Source: Fibrobacterota bacterium
Lineage (GTDB): Bacteria > Fibrobacterota > Chitinivibrionia > Chitinivibrionales > Chitinispirillaceae
NCBI GenBank assembly: GCA_023412475.1
Contig: JAEYNR010000017.1
Span: forward strand, 113,973-177,972
DNA: 64,000 bases
Reading direction: 5' to 3'
This document shows, piece after piece, positions 52,635 through 61,264 of the stretch; position 1 is the first letter of the stretch; each line of letters starts with the position of its first letter. The translations under genes and the position numbers were made by a program. A model generated the notes under the pieces. The model was not told where the DNA came from, searched no databases, and saw only the letters and a list, made by a program, of their open reading frames with translations.

Positions 52635-52663
52635 CATGTAACATGACGGTAGAAAACTGTCAA
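52635..52663 (-). promoter_or_regulatory. Candidate promoter of the pilMNOPQ operon
   Basis: On the minus strand a perfect TTGACA (52663-52658) is followed after 17 bases by TACATG (52640-52635), with TGT just before it. The -10 match is weak. Confidence 0.35.
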
Positions 52664-52709
52664 CACTAAAACGATTAAATAGAGGGAAATCCGGGCTGAT
52701 GGCACTTCT

Positions 52710-53129
52710 TCAACGCATCTGTTCTGGCACCCAGGTAGAATCCGTTCCCTCTATCTGCAGCCTCAGCACAATCTGTCGCTCTTCGGTAACAGTATTCATA
52801 TAACCCCGGGAAATAATGGTCATAAAAAGGGCCTGGTCTTGAAGATATGGTCGCAGTTCAACAGAATAAAAACCACTTTCGTAGCTGGTTTTCTTATATC
52901 CTTCCTGCCAGGATGGTTTCTCATTTATCTTCTGCAATGTAAGCAACATTCCATACTCGCTCAGCTCTATCGCTTTTCGATGATGCTCCTGACCGTTCTG
53001 CTGATAATTCTGGATCAATGAATAGATTAAGGCGCCGATGGCAATAAGAGTGGTAAAAGCAACTATTACTCTGAATATGACACCACCCTGCTGAAGATAA
53101 GTGGCGTTCTGCTCATCGGATTTTTTCAT
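52710..53129 (-). CDS. Single-pass membrane protein upstream of the pilus operon
   Basis: About 139 residues. A membrane segment (VIFRVIVAFTTLIAIGALIYSLI, ~15-38) is followed by a polar periplasmic part with strand-like repeats (SGFYSVELRPYLQDQALFMTIISRGYM). No family is recognised. The start MKKSDEQNA at 53129 looks most natural; the frame is open 10 codons further. Position between the PilZ gene and pilM suggests a pilus or surface role. Confidence 0.6.
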   Translation of the reverse strand: MKKSDEQNATYLQQGGVIFRVIVAFTTLIAIGALIYSLIQNYQQNGQEHHRKAIELSEYGMLLTLQKINEKPSWQEGYKKTSYESGFYSVELRPYLQDQALFMTIISRGYMNTVTEERQIVLRLQIEGTDSTWVPEQMR

Positions 53130-53194
53130 TCTTTTTATTATCAAAATTTGAGTATCCACCGATTAAAAACCGAGTTTAACATAAACAAAAGACT

Positions 53195-54343
53195 TTAACG
53201 CCATTGATTAAGCTGACGCTGTTTTTCAAAAACGAATCTGATTATTTTCTCTCTGATTGACGTTTCAATATTAATAAACTGCAAGCTGTGCCGGTAAAAG
53301 GTGGTGTCATGAATTTCCTGAAGACTCACCCGTAAAACCCTGGCTCCAATCCCGCTAAATACAGTATCGGTGATCTTAAAGTTGAGCGATACAACGTCTC
53401 CTGGAATAAATGCTCTCTCTACGACTACACATCCTCCACCGCCACTGAGATCGACCATACGTCCTTCAATTAATCCACCAATCTCGGCGCTCCCCTCCTC
53501 CCTGACACTTCTTACTAACCGTAATTTTGCTGGAATGTTTATATCCACCCGAGCATACTGTCGCAACTGATTTCTGGTCAATTCAAGAGTATGTCTTAAA
53601 TCTACAGTTGATTGATCTTTTCCGCAGATCACTACCTGAACACCGTAGACTCCGTCACTATGTCTGGCCAAAGCAAGCATTACCGATTGACCCTCAAGTA
53701 TCCCCAGGCTCTCCTCTTTTTCCGGATCGTACTGTAGTCTGAAATAAAACTCCCTGTTTTGTACAACTCTGGCATTGTGTATAAGTGTAGCCTTACTCCT
53801 GCGATTAATCACAGAGACCTTCTGTCCTACTTCGAGATTTCGGGTTGATATAAGCGGATGTTCATAAGGGAGAAAACCGTATCCAATTTTTTTTCTTATT
53901 ATACCTAGAATCTCTTCCTGCTGTTCGATAATATCATAGGGAGTATTCTGTTGAAGTAAAGAGCTTACTTCCGCATCGATACATCTCTCAAAAAGTGATG
54001 CTGATTGAAAAATTATGTGTGGATGACTGACATTGGCATGCTGGAGAAGTTCTTTTATTCTCTCAGTTTCAGTTTCAGTTAGTTCCGCTTTTTCTATATT
54101 CTTCTGGAAAATTTGAAATGCCAGTCTTTCCATTTCATTCTGTCGTTTTAATCTCGCCTGCAAATGCATCAGAACCATTATACCGGCTCCTGCAATAAAC
54201 GTCAGAGCTAGTCCTATAATTATTGAAACATCAGCCCCTCTCCAGCCAATCTGATCAAAGAGGTTTTGTCCGTTTGCCATACAGACAAACAGAACTGATA
54301 TTGCCAGCGGAATCGTAAGATACATTTTTTTTGAATATGCCAT
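53195..54343 (-). CDS. Membrane-anchored PilZ-domain protein (YcgR-like)
   Basis: About 382 residues. Two N-terminal hydrophobic segments (YLTIPLAISVLFVCMANG and SIIIGLALTFIAGAGIMVLMHL) are followed by a helical region, a YcgR-N-like beta domain (~165-250, LEVGQKVSVINRRSKATLIHNARV) and a PilZ domain with QLRQYARVDINIPAKL and DLSGGGGCVVV, the c-di-GMP-binding motifs. It would be a c-di-GMP effector for motility or pili. The start at 54343 is chosen because AGGTGA lies 6 bases upstream; GTG at 54352 keeps the frame. Confidence 0.82.
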   Translation of the reverse strand: MAYSKKMYLTIPLAISVLFVCMANGQNLFDQIGWRGADVSIIIGLALTFIAGAGIMVLMHLQARLKRQNEMERLAFQIFQKNIEKAELTETETERIKELLQHANVSHPHIIFQSASLFERCIDAEVSSLLQQNTPYDIIEQQEEILGIIRKKIGYGFLPYEHPLISTRNLEVGQKVSVINRRSKATLIHNARVVQNREFYFRLQYDPEKEESLGILEGQSVMLALARHSDGVYGVQVVICGKDQSTVDLRHTLELTRNQLRQYARVDINIPAKLRLVRSVREEGSAEIGGLIEGRMVDLSGGGGCVVVERAFIPGDVVSLNFKITDTVFSGIGARVLRVSLQEIHDTTFYRHSLQFINIETSIREKIIRFVFEKQRQLNQWR

Positions 54344-54435
54344 AAGCTTCACCTGATTGAAAAGTATAAAGGTTAAACAATAAATTGTCCATGTTTTTTT
54401 AACCTCAGCTCATTCTGATTTCTGATACTATCCTG

Positions 54436-54464
54436 TTGCATAACTGCTTAACCCCGGATATAAT
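54436..54464 (+). promoter_or_regulatory. Sigma-70-type promoter of the small regulator/HDOD pair
   Basis: TTGCAT (54436-54441) and TATAAT (54459-54464) are exactly 17 bases apart. The start codon of the small regulator is 21 bases downstream. Confidence 0.7.
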
Positions 54465-54484
54465 CATAAAGAGGTCACAGAGAA

Positions 54485-54805
54485 ATGAAAAAAATTGCAG
54501 TTGAAAATATTGAAGATGGAATGGTGCTATCCAAAGAGATCTGCAACTCATCAGGAAACATACTGATTTCCAAGGATACATCACTTACCGCAGCACTGGG
54601 ACGAAGGCTTAAAAACTGGGGGATTCGCTATGTTTTCATTCAAGGAGAAGAGCAGTCAACAGAAGAGTTAAACATTGTATGTAGTTCCCCGGAAGAGCTC
54701 AAAACACACCTTTTATCTAAATTTTCCTCTGTAATGCAAAATCCCATTATGGAAAATCTTTTTGTGTCCATATACCAATACCGTTTACAAAAAAACAGTA
54801 GATAG
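54485..54805 (+). CDS. Small protein matching the N-terminal module of HD-GYP proteins
   Basis: A 106-residue cytoplasmic protein. Its first ~60 residues (VENIEDGMVLSKEICNSSGNILISKDTSL...LKNWGIRYVFIQ) follow the same pattern as the N-terminal module of the HD-GYP protein at 18730-19923. The rest is helical. GAGG lies 10 bases before the ATG. The HDOD gene starts 8 bases after its stop, so the two form one unit, possibly a split version of a single signalling protein. Confidence 0.7.
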   Translation: MKKIAVENIEDGMVLSKEICNSSGNILISKDTSLTAALGRRLKNWGIRYVFIQGEEQSTEELNIVCSSPEELKTHLLSKFSSVMQNPIMENLFVSIYQYRLQKNSR

Positions 54806-54812
54806 GGTAAGA

Positions 54813-55676
54813 ATGCAAGACCAGAAAACAATATTTGAGACGATTGGCAATCTCTCTTCCATCCCCACATTACCTTCTATTGTTGGACAGATAACATGCC
54901 TTCTTCAAAACCCAAAAACCTCAGCAGAAGAGCTGGGACGGGCTATCACCTCTGATCAGGCGCTTGCTGCCAAGGTATTAAAACTGGTAAATTCAGCATT
55001 CTACGGATTCCCCGGACGTATTAGCACCATTACCCATGCGATTGTGATACTAGGCTTTTCCACTATTAAAAATGTGGTTCTCACTGCAACTATTCTGGAT
55101 ATATTCAAAAAAAAATCGGATAATAATATCACTGATTTTGATATCGAGCAGTTCTGGATTCACTCAATATCCTGTGGGGCTGCAGCAAAATCCATTGCAC
55201 GATTCACAGACAATAAAATAAAAGAAGAGTGCTTTATTGCAGGGCTGGTCCATGATATAGGTAAAATACTGCTTTATCAGTATCTTCCGGATCTGTTTAT
55301 AAAAGCATATGCCTTTTCAACCCAGAATAAGCTGCTTTTTTATGAAAGCGAACAGCAATTATTCAAAGTGACTCATCAGGAAATCGGAGGAACCCTGGCA
55401 GAAAGGTGGAATCTTCCGCAAATGCTGCAACAGGCAATCAAATATCACCATACACCTCATCCGGGTCAGGAATGTTTTTCGACCACCTCAATTGTCCATT
55501 GCGCAGATATTCTGGTACGAGCTCTTGATTTTGGTTACGGAGGTGATGATCAGTTACCCAACATGTCGGAAGCAGCCTGGAAAAGCCTCAATCTTGATTC
55601 CATCCCAACTTCAACCCTCTTTGACATGATTTCCGATGAAATAGAAAAAGCTACTGTATTTGTTCAATTATCCTGA
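54813..55676 (+). CDS. HDOD-domain signalling protein
   Basis: A 287-residue protein made of an HDOD domain (~15-210) with LPSIVGQITCLLQ, DQALAAKVLKLVNSAFYGF, ITHAIVILGFSTIKNVVL, and an unusually complete HD motif GLVHDIGKILL followed by HQEIGGTLAERWNLP. HDOD proteins act in surface behaviour and stress signalling; most lack catalysis, so the HD pair here is noteworthy. The start at 54813 is supported by AGGGTAAGA just upstream. The last 13 bases overlap the convergent small membrane protein gene. Confidence 0.87.
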   Translation: MQDQKTIFETIGNLSSIPTLPSIVGQITCLLQNPKTSAEELGRAITSDQALAAKVLKLVNSAFYGFPGRISTITHAIVILGFSTIKNVVLTATILDIFKKKSDNNITDFDIEQFWIHSISCGAAAKSIARFTDNKIKEECFIAGLVHDIGKILLYQYLPDLFIKAYAFSTQNKLLFYESEQQLFKVTHQEIGGTLAERWNLPQMLQQAIKYHHTPHPGQECFSTTSIVHCADILVRALDFGYGGDDQLPNMSEAAWKSLNLDSIPTSTLFDMISDEIEKATVFVQLS

Positions 55677-55867
55677 TCATTTTGCTGGCTTGAGATATGC
55701 TGCTCATCAAGAGTCTTCAAAAATAGCTTTTTACGAATTTGGGAACGGGCGTTCTGATTTTCCTGATGACTTTGAGGCATCCTTAGACCCCTTATAAGGA
55801 ATGTAAACACCAGCAGACAAAACAATATCAGTATATAGGTCGTGAGTGGAAGATCAACAAGATCCAT
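55664..55867 (-). CDS. Small single-pass membrane protein coupled to gpgS
   Basis: A 67-residue protein: one membrane segment (LTTYILILFCLLVFTFLI, ~8-25), then a basic and glutamine-rich cytoplasmic tail. Its start overlaps the 3' end of gpgS by 14 bases, suggesting translational coupling. No family recognised. Confidence 0.5.
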   Translation of the reverse strand: MDLVDLPLTTYILILFCLLVFTFLIRGLRMPQSHQENQNARSQIRKKLFLKTLDEQHISSQQNDQDN

Positions 55868-56786
55868 ATGTACACTCCTGGCTGAAATTATTTTTTGGGC
55901 TCAGTTCGGATTCCTCACATTCTTCTTTACTATATGACAATCCCTCAGCAACAATCAAATACTCGGAGAAACTCTTCAAGGATACCAACCCATATTTTTG
56001 CATCCTGTTAATCATCACATTCAAAAGCGCAAAAGACATCTTACTTAATTCTGCCACGGTGCGATTCCTATGCCAACGTTTTTCCATATCAACCTGAGCC
56101 ACTCTTGACAATCCCTGGGAAAAATAGATATCCATCAGCAACCCTATCTCCACTCCATATCCGGAAAAAACCGGCAAAGTTTCCAGTAAAGAACGTCTTA
56201 TGGCGTATTCCCCAGCCAAAGGCTGATTAAAACAGGCTAAATCAGGAATGAATGCAGAAAGCAAAGGGCGCACCAGAATCTCGGTGACTCTTCCGCCCTG
56301 ATTCTCATACACTCCAGACCCTAAAAGTAATGGCCGTTTATAGAATGCTTTGACAAAATCAAACTCCTGGCAAATCAGAAGAGGCCCCAGAAGCCCGCAT
56401 ATAAACCGTTCATCAAAATCAATTATATCCGAATCGATAAATACCAGAATATCACCAGTAGTTACAAACTGAGATTTCCATAAAGCAACTCCTTTACCAG
56501 AGCTGCAAACCGTCGGACCGGCAGAATCCAGAGTGTAAACCGATGCTCCAGCCTTGATGGCCTCTTTCACCGTACTGTCATTGGAAAGCCCATCCATAAC
56601 CACAATTTCATCGATAATCGCTACCTCCTCCACCATCTTCTGATGAATCCTGGATACGATTGTCCCGATGGTCTTTGCCTCATTCAGAGCCGGAATGACC
56701 ACACTAATCCTGATTCCTCTCTGTTTTTTTGCTTGCAGTAACTGTGGCTTTGATAAAAAGGCGCTACTGTGAAAAGTCTTAATCAT
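55854..56786 (-). CDS. gpgS: Glucosyl-3-phosphoglycerate synthase-like GT2 glycosyltransferase
   Basis: About 310 residues. GT-A fold with ISVVIPALNEAKTIG, DEIVVMDGLSNDST, GKGVALWKS, the metal motif FIDSDI, and FNQPLAGEYAIRRSLLETLPVFSGYGVEIGLLMDI, which is characteristic of GpgS (transfers glucose from NDP-glucose to 3-phosphoglycerate for glucosylglycerate). The gene follows gpmI, the enzyme interconverting 2- and 3-phosphoglycerate, which fits substrate supply. The frame is open to 56921, but that part covers a perfect 15-base inverted repeat, so the start MIKTFHSS (56786) is preferred, without a strong ribosome binding site. Confidence 0.82.
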   Translation of the reverse strand: MIKTFHSSAFLSKPQLLQAKKQRGIRISVVIPALNEAKTIGTIVSRIHQKMVEEVAIIDEIVVMDGLSNDSTVKEAIKAGASVYTLDSAGPTVCSSGKGVALWKSQFVTTGDILVFIDSDIIDFDERFICGLLGPLLICQEFDFVKAFYKRPLLLGSGVYENQGGRVTEILVRPLLSAFIPDLACFNQPLAGEYAIRRSLLETLPVFSGYGVEIGLLMDIYFSQGLSRVAQVDMEKRWHRNRTVAELSKMSFALLNVMINRMQKYGLVSLKSFSEYLIVAEGLSYSKEECEESELSPKNNFSQECTYGSC

Positions 56787-56832
56787 CCATTTTATCCGAT
56801 TAAATAGAGGAATAGCAAAGAATGTAATGATA

Positions 56833-56880
56833 CATTCAAAAGACAATTTCAGGCAACCACCTTTTATTGTCTTTTGAATG
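56833..56880 (-). promoter_or_regulatory. Perfect 15-bp hairpin between gpmI and gpgS
   Basis: CATTCAAAAGACAAT (56833-56847) and its exact reverse complement (56866-56880) flank an 18-base loop. No T-run follows on the minus strand, so it is not a classical terminator; it may be a leader structure or processing site ahead of gpgS. Confidence 0.6.
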
Positions 56881-56921
56881 CTGGCATGAAGATCACACTT
56901 TGCAGATCTTATGATCTGCAC

Positions 56922-58430
56922 TCAGAAGAGGGCAACTCCACTCATCTCCTGAGGTTGAGCGATTCCAAGAATCTTTAGCATGGTAGGAGCAATATCAGAA
57001 AGCTTACCACCTTCCCGAAGTTCAACATCACCATTGCCCACTATAGTCAGAGGTACAACATTGGTAGTATGTGCAGTCATAGGAGAACCGTCCGCAAGCT
57101 GTGTCTGCTCTGCGTTACCATGATCTGCAGTTAAAATACAGCAACCACCCTTAGATAGCACCGCTTCCACCACATCATGAACGCAGGTATCCACGGTTTC
57201 CACCGCTGTAATGATTGCACTGAAGACTCCGGTATGGCCCACCATGTCACAGTTGGCAAAATTGCAGATAATCACATCATACTTATCGCTTTTTACCGCC
57301 TCAACCAGCCTATCCCTCACCTCAAAAGCACTCATTGAAGGAGCAAGATCATAGGTTGCCACTCTCGGACTGTTTACCAGGATTCTTTCCTCACCGCCAA
57401 ACGGATCATTCTTTTGTCCGTTAAAGAAAAAGGTAACATGAGCGTACTTTTCTGTCTCTGCGCATCTTAGCTGCTCAAGACCATTGTTTGCCAGTACCTC
57501 TCCAAGAATATTGCTGTTTTTCATCTCAGGATATGCTTCTTCAAACTTTCCATTATCGTAGTAATGAGTCATAGCAATAAAACAAGATGTGGTAAACGGG
57601 CGATTTTTAAATTCAGTAAAATCGGGCTCTACCATAGCTTTAGTTAACTGACGGGTCCTGTCGAAACGGAAATTGAAGAATATAAAGGCATCATTTGGAT
57701 TCATCCCCTGGTAATCTATTGTCCACGGTTTGATAAATTCATCGGTCTGGTTTGATTCGTATGATTTCTCAATCGCTTCTTTCCAGTTGCTTGCCTCTAC
57801 TCCTGCACCCTCGATTACAGCGCGATAAGCAAGCTCGGTTCTATCCCAGCGGTTATCTCTGTCCATTGCATAATATCGTCCGATCACAGTAGCCACTCTT
57901 CCCACCCCCACCTGATCGATTCCATCCTGAAGAAGCGACATATGCTCCAGAGCCGATTTTGGCGCAGTATCTCTCCCATCGGTTATGGCATGGATAAGTA
58001 CATTATTGAATTGACGTTTTTTACACAGTTTCAGTAATGCGACACAATGCCTGGTGACCGCATGAACCCCTTCCTCCTGAATCAGGCCCATAAGGTGCAG
58101 TGCGCCACCATTCTCCCGGGCATAATCTATGGCCTTGTTAAATGCTTTATTGGCAAAGAAGTCTCCATCACTGATCGACTTATCTATTCTGGTAAGGCTT
58201 TGATAAATGGTTCTTCCAGCTCCAATATTTAAATGTCCCACTTCACTGTTACCCATGTACCCATCGGGCAGCCCGGCACTAAGACCTGATGTTTCAATGA
58301 GAGTAGTCGGGTAATCCTCCTCGTAAGCATCTGTAAATGGTGTTCTGGCTTTGTAAATAGCGTTTGAATCCTCTTCTTTACCTTTACCCCACCCGTCACG
58401 CAGTATCAGACATACAGGCCTTTTCTTCAT
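56922..58430 (-). CDS. gpmI: 2,3-bisphosphoglycerate-independent phosphoglycerate mutase
   Basis: A 502-residue manganese-dependent glycolytic enzyme. LILRDGWGKG carries the first metal ligand, GNSEVGHLNIGAGR the phospho-serine, followed by HAITDGRDT, GRYYAMDRDNRWDR, FANCDMVGHTG and CCILTADHGNAEQ, all typical of iPGM. Length is as expected. AAGGAGA precedes the ATG. The gpgS gene follows in the same direction. Confidence 0.95.
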   Translation of the reverse strand: MKKRPVCLILRDGWGKGKEEDSNAIYKARTPFTDAYEEDYPTTLIETSGLSAGLPDGYMGNSEVGHLNIGAGRTIYQSLTRIDKSISDGDFFANKAFNKAIDYARENGGALHLMGLIQEEGVHAVTRHCVALLKLCKKRQFNNVLIHAITDGRDTAPKSALEHMSLLQDGIDQVGVGRVATVIGRYYAMDRDNRWDRTELAYRAVIEGAGVEASNWKEAIEKSYESNQTDEFIKPWTIDYQGMNPNDAFIFFNFRFDRTRQLTKAMVEPDFTEFKNRPFTTSCFIAMTHYYDNGKFEEAYPEMKNSNILGEVLANNGLEQLRCAETEKYAHVTFFFNGQKNDPFGGEERILVNSPRVATYDLAPSMSAFEVRDRLVEAVKSDKYDVIICNFANCDMVGHTGVFSAIITAVETVDTCVHDVVEAVLSKGGCCILTADHGNAEQTQLADGSPMTAHTTNVVPLTIVGNGDVELREGGKLSDIAPTMLKILGIAQPQEMSGVALF

Positions 58431-58720
58431 TTCAAAAGTTCTCCTTGAGATTTATTTAACTTCGGCTCCGCTGAAGGCAACCTTTCGGCGGTTAATCGAA
58501 GCGCATTAAAGATTTCCGCTTTAGCTGTCACGCTTTAACCCTCAGAAACGGGCAAAGCCAAAATGAAAGCCTATAAATATAGTAAAAAAAACTTTACCTC
58601 AAAGCAGAAACTCTGTAATAATGTCTTGACCTAAACAGATATTTTTGTTTTTTTACCAGTAGAAAGGCTATCTTTTAGAGGCAAAAAGGCTTAATTTGAA
58701 TTCTGTTTTTTTATCTGGAA
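58431..58720. other. Divergent spacer between gpmI and the radical-SAM gene
   Basis: No gene. The gpmI leader is GC-richer and contains CTTC/GAAG-type short palindromes; no convincing promoter pair was found for either gene. Confidence 0.35.
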
Positions 58721-59713
58721 ATGAGTATGCGGTCTGCTTCTTATACCTATTTATCTGAAGATGAGTGGAATGAGCGTATCTTAAAAATTGATGCTGTTGC
58801 TACAAGTTGCCAGCTCTGCCCTAGACGCTGCCGGGTAAATCGTCTAATTGGAGAAAAAGGATTTTGCGCAGCACCCGCAGAAATGATCATCTCCAGTATT
58901 TTCCCTCATCATGGGGAAGAACCCCCGATTTCCGGTGAAAATGGTTCTGGAACAGTCTTCTTTTCCTATTGCACACTAAAATGCTGCTTCTGTCAGAATT
59001 ATCAAATCTCCCACGAACATGAAGGAAAGCCGTGCTCTATCGAGGAGATGGCCGAGAAAATGCTTCATCTTCAAAAGCTTGGATGCCACAACATAAATCT
59101 GGTAACTGCGACCCATTTTCTCCCCTGGGTTGTTAAAGCACTAAAGATAGCAGCAAAAAAAGGGCTGAATCTTCCTATCGTTTATAATTGCGGCGGCTAT
59201 GAGCTCAGTTCCACCATTTCTCTGCTTAGCGGTATTGTTGATATTTACCTTCCAGATATGAAATATGGTGTAGAAAACGCAGCAACAGAGTATTCAGGTG
59301 CTCCTGATTATGTGCAAATCAACAGAGAAGCTATTCGGGAGATGTTTCGTCAAACAGGACCATTATGCCTATACTCAAACGGAACAGCCTGGAGAGGACT
59401 TTGCATACGTCACCTGGTGCTTCCCGGTAACTTCGAATCGAGTAGATTGATCTGTGAATTCCTTTGTTCTGTTTTTGATCCTGAAGATATCTCTATAAGT
59501 CTCATGGCTCAATATACACCTCTTTATAAGGCAAATCAATTTGAACCGCTAAGAGATACTTTATCCCTTGAAAGCTACTCTATTATCATAAATCAATTCA
59601 TTTCTGCAGGATTTAGTGGATATTATCAGGAATTTGAACAGCTAGATAAATCATTTTTGATAAATTTTAAGAGTCATAAGGACAAACCACTGACCGGTCA
59701 TTCAGAGGAATAG
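58721..59713 (+). CDS. Radical SAM protein of the PflA-like COG1313 group
   Basis: A 330-residue protein. An N-terminal cysteine cluster (SCQLCPRRCRVNR...GFC, ~27-50) precedes the radical-SAM motif CTLKCCFCQNYQIS (CxxxCxxC). YNCGGYE and DIYLPDMKYG are typical of the group annotated as putative pyruvate-formate-lyase activating enzymes. The extra cysteines may bind a second cluster or zinc. No glycyl-radical partner lies next to it (nrdD is 12 kb away and has its own activase). Met3 is an alternative start. Confidence 0.83.
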   Translation: MSMRSASYTYLSEDEWNERILKIDAVATSCQLCPRRCRVNRLIGEKGFCAAPAEMIISSIFPHHGEEPPISGENGSGTVFFSYCTLKCCFCQNYQISHEHEGKPCSIEEMAEKMLHLQKLGCHNINLVTATHFLPWVVKALKIAAKKGLNLPIVYNCGGYELSSTISLLSGIVDIYLPDMKYGVENAATEYSGAPDYVQINREAIREMFRQTGPLCLYSNGTAWRGLCIRHLVLPGNFESSRLICEFLCSVFDPEDISISLMAQYTPLYKANQFEPLRDTLSLESYSIIINQFISAGFSGYYQEFEQLDKSFLINFKSHKDKPLTGHSEE

Positions 59714-60117
59714 TTCTCTTTGTTTTAGTGAGAAGCTTTTGTGGAATGTGTATTCTGGTCTGTTCGACATCCGATCCCGGCGTTATCCGCTCCTGCTTTT
59801 ATTGTTTGCCACTTGTACACTGTCAAAAATTCTGCATTAAAGCTGTTTTGCTGCCGTGAGAGGAAGCTCATCAAACATTTGATGCCTATTCAGACTGATT
59901 TTAAAAATCAGCAGCCAGATTTGTGTTTATCAAATGCTCATGTCAGCCGCATCGGTGAGCATGCCTTTGGGGGATTTTGCTTCTTTTGGGTGTAACTCCA
60001 CAGAGGTGAAAAGTTAAGATAAAAGAATTTACCTCTGGGGAGTGCGAATAGCCTTTATTTTCAGCCACTTTCCAGACCTTTTATGTTAAAAATTGCCAAA
60101 ACAGCTTTTAATTTGGA
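59714..60117. other. Spacer with palindromes and hairpin copy A
   Basis: No gene. It has two perfect palindromes, CATCAAA-CA-TTTGATG (59869-59884) and CTGATTTT-A-AAAATCAG (59895-59911), then hairpin repeat copy A (59996-60042). Confidence 0.45.
59996..60042. repeat. Hairpin repeat family, copy A
   Basis: CTCCACAGAGGTGAA and TTTACCTCTGGGGAG pair with few mismatches around a 17-base loop. It resembles copies B (63065-63108) and C (63377-63424). Confidence 0.55.
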
Positions 60118-60285
60118 TCAGGATTTTTTTTGCCTACGCTTGGCCTTTTTTAAATGGTCAATATTTGCATCGCGGGATTGTTTTATTACAGCCTTCAGGA
60201 AAAATCTGGCACACTGGTAAAGAATCTGCGCCAGAAAGAGGGCTTTTAGAGTAGCCCAACCCCACCTTCTCTTCTTTCTAAACAT
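60118..60285 (-). CDS. Small basic hypothetical protein, 55 residues
   Basis: An intact frame from ATG (60285) to TGA (60118) begins MFRKKRRWGWATLKALFLAQ and ends KAKRRQKKS. A middle hydrophobic/aromatic stretch (WATLKALFLAQILYQCARFFLKAVI) could be an amphipathic or membrane helix between basic ends. AGGGGGTT lies about 5-12 bases before the ATG. No family recognised; divergent from the methyltransferase gene. Confidence 0.45.
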   Translation of the reverse strand: MFRKKRRWGWATLKALFLAQILYQCARFFLKAVIKQSRDANIDHLKKAKRRQKKS

Positions 60286-60389
60286 CTTTTAACCCCCTGA
60301 TCAAAAGTTGGTATATCAGTTGCCCCACATCAATATAAGTGAAATAGCGGTTAAATACCAACCACCCTTTTTGGAGGCCATAGGAGATT

Positions 60390-61223
60390 ATGGAGAAATT
60401 ACCATGTAAATCGATTGCCATAATAGAAACTGTCAAAGGGAAAAAGGTTTTGGACCTGGATGTTCCATTTGTTCCAACACCGCTGGAAATTGTCAATGAG
60501 ATGCTTGCAATGACCCGTATCCGCCCTGAAGACAAACTATATGATCTGGGCTGCGGTGATGGAAGGATAGTCATCACAGCGGCAAAAAAACATAATATCG
60601 ATTGTATAGGAATAGACCTCGATCCCCGAAGACTCCAGGAATGCAGCAGTAATGCCCTGAAAGCTTCTGTGTCTGACAAAGTAACATTTGTGCAAAATAA
60701 CTTCTTTGATGTCGATCTTCGTGATGCCTCAATAGTATCGATTTACCTTCTGTCCAACGTTAACCTTAAACTCCGTTCAAAACTGTTTAATGAACTAAGG
60801 CCGGGAAGCCGCGTCATCTCACATGATTTCAGTATGGATAAATGGCTGCCAGATAAAAGAGTCCACAGAAATAATCACTCACTATACCTGTGGACCATTC
60901 CAGCAAACATGTCGGGTAACTGGCGATGGACTCTTCCTTTTTTCTCGGAGAATCTAAAATTTAATCTGAACATAAAGCAACATTTTCAGAAGGTTAATGC
61001 CAGTGTCATCACACCTGAGAATGCATTGGTGAAAGCTTGCTCCATCTGTGGGAGCTCAATTCAAATAAAACTCCAGATTGTCAGTAACGGACATTTCGTA
61101 CCAGTTCATCTGAGTGGTAATATTACAGAAGACAAGATTAAAGGCAGATTCAAAATCTCAGCCACAAACGATCAAAACTGGCATGCATTGAGAGAGGAGA
61201 ATTCAGAAACGAATATTGTATAA
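60390..61223 (+). CDS. Class I SAM-dependent methyltransferase (FAM173-like)
   Basis: A 277-residue protein. The segment VPFVPTPLEIVNEMLAMTRI followed by LYDLGCGDGRIVITAAKK (SAM motif I) and IGIDLDPRRLQ is typical of the small methyltransferase group related to FAM173/ATPSC lysine methyltransferases. The last ~110 residues are beta-rich and not part of the core; they may bind a substrate. No signal peptide is seen. The target is unknown. A strong terminator follows. Confidence 0.78.
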   Translation: MEKLPCKSIAIIETVKGKKVLDLDVPFVPTPLEIVNEMLAMTRIRPEDKLYDLGCGDGRIVITAAKKHNIDCIGIDLDPRRLQECSSNALKASVSDKVTFVQNNFFDVDLRDASIVSIYLLSNVNLKLRSKLFNELRPGSRVISHDFSMDKWLPDKRVHRNNHSLYLWTIPANMSGNWRWTLPFFSENLKFNLNIKQHFQKVNASVITPENALVKACSICGSSIQIKLQIVSNGHFVPVHLSGNITEDKIKGRFKISATNDQNWHALREENSETNIV

Positions 61224-61233
61224 AATCAATTGA

Positions 61234-61260
61234 GGGCACTTTGGTAGTGCCCCTATTTTT
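61234..61260 (+). terminator. Rho-independent terminator of the methyltransferase gene
   Basis: GGGCACT (61234-61240) and AGTGCCC (61246-61252) pair perfectly around a 5-base loop, followed by CTATTTTT. Confidence 0.8.
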
Positions 61261-61264
61261 CTTT

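Noticed and set aside
58721..59713. Activase for NrdD
   Set aside because: NrdD already has an adjacent NrdG, and this protein's extra N-terminal cysteines place it in another radical-SAM group.
59996..60042. Hairpin copies as rho-independent terminators
   Set aside because: No T-run follows on either strand, and copies B and C do not follow genes.
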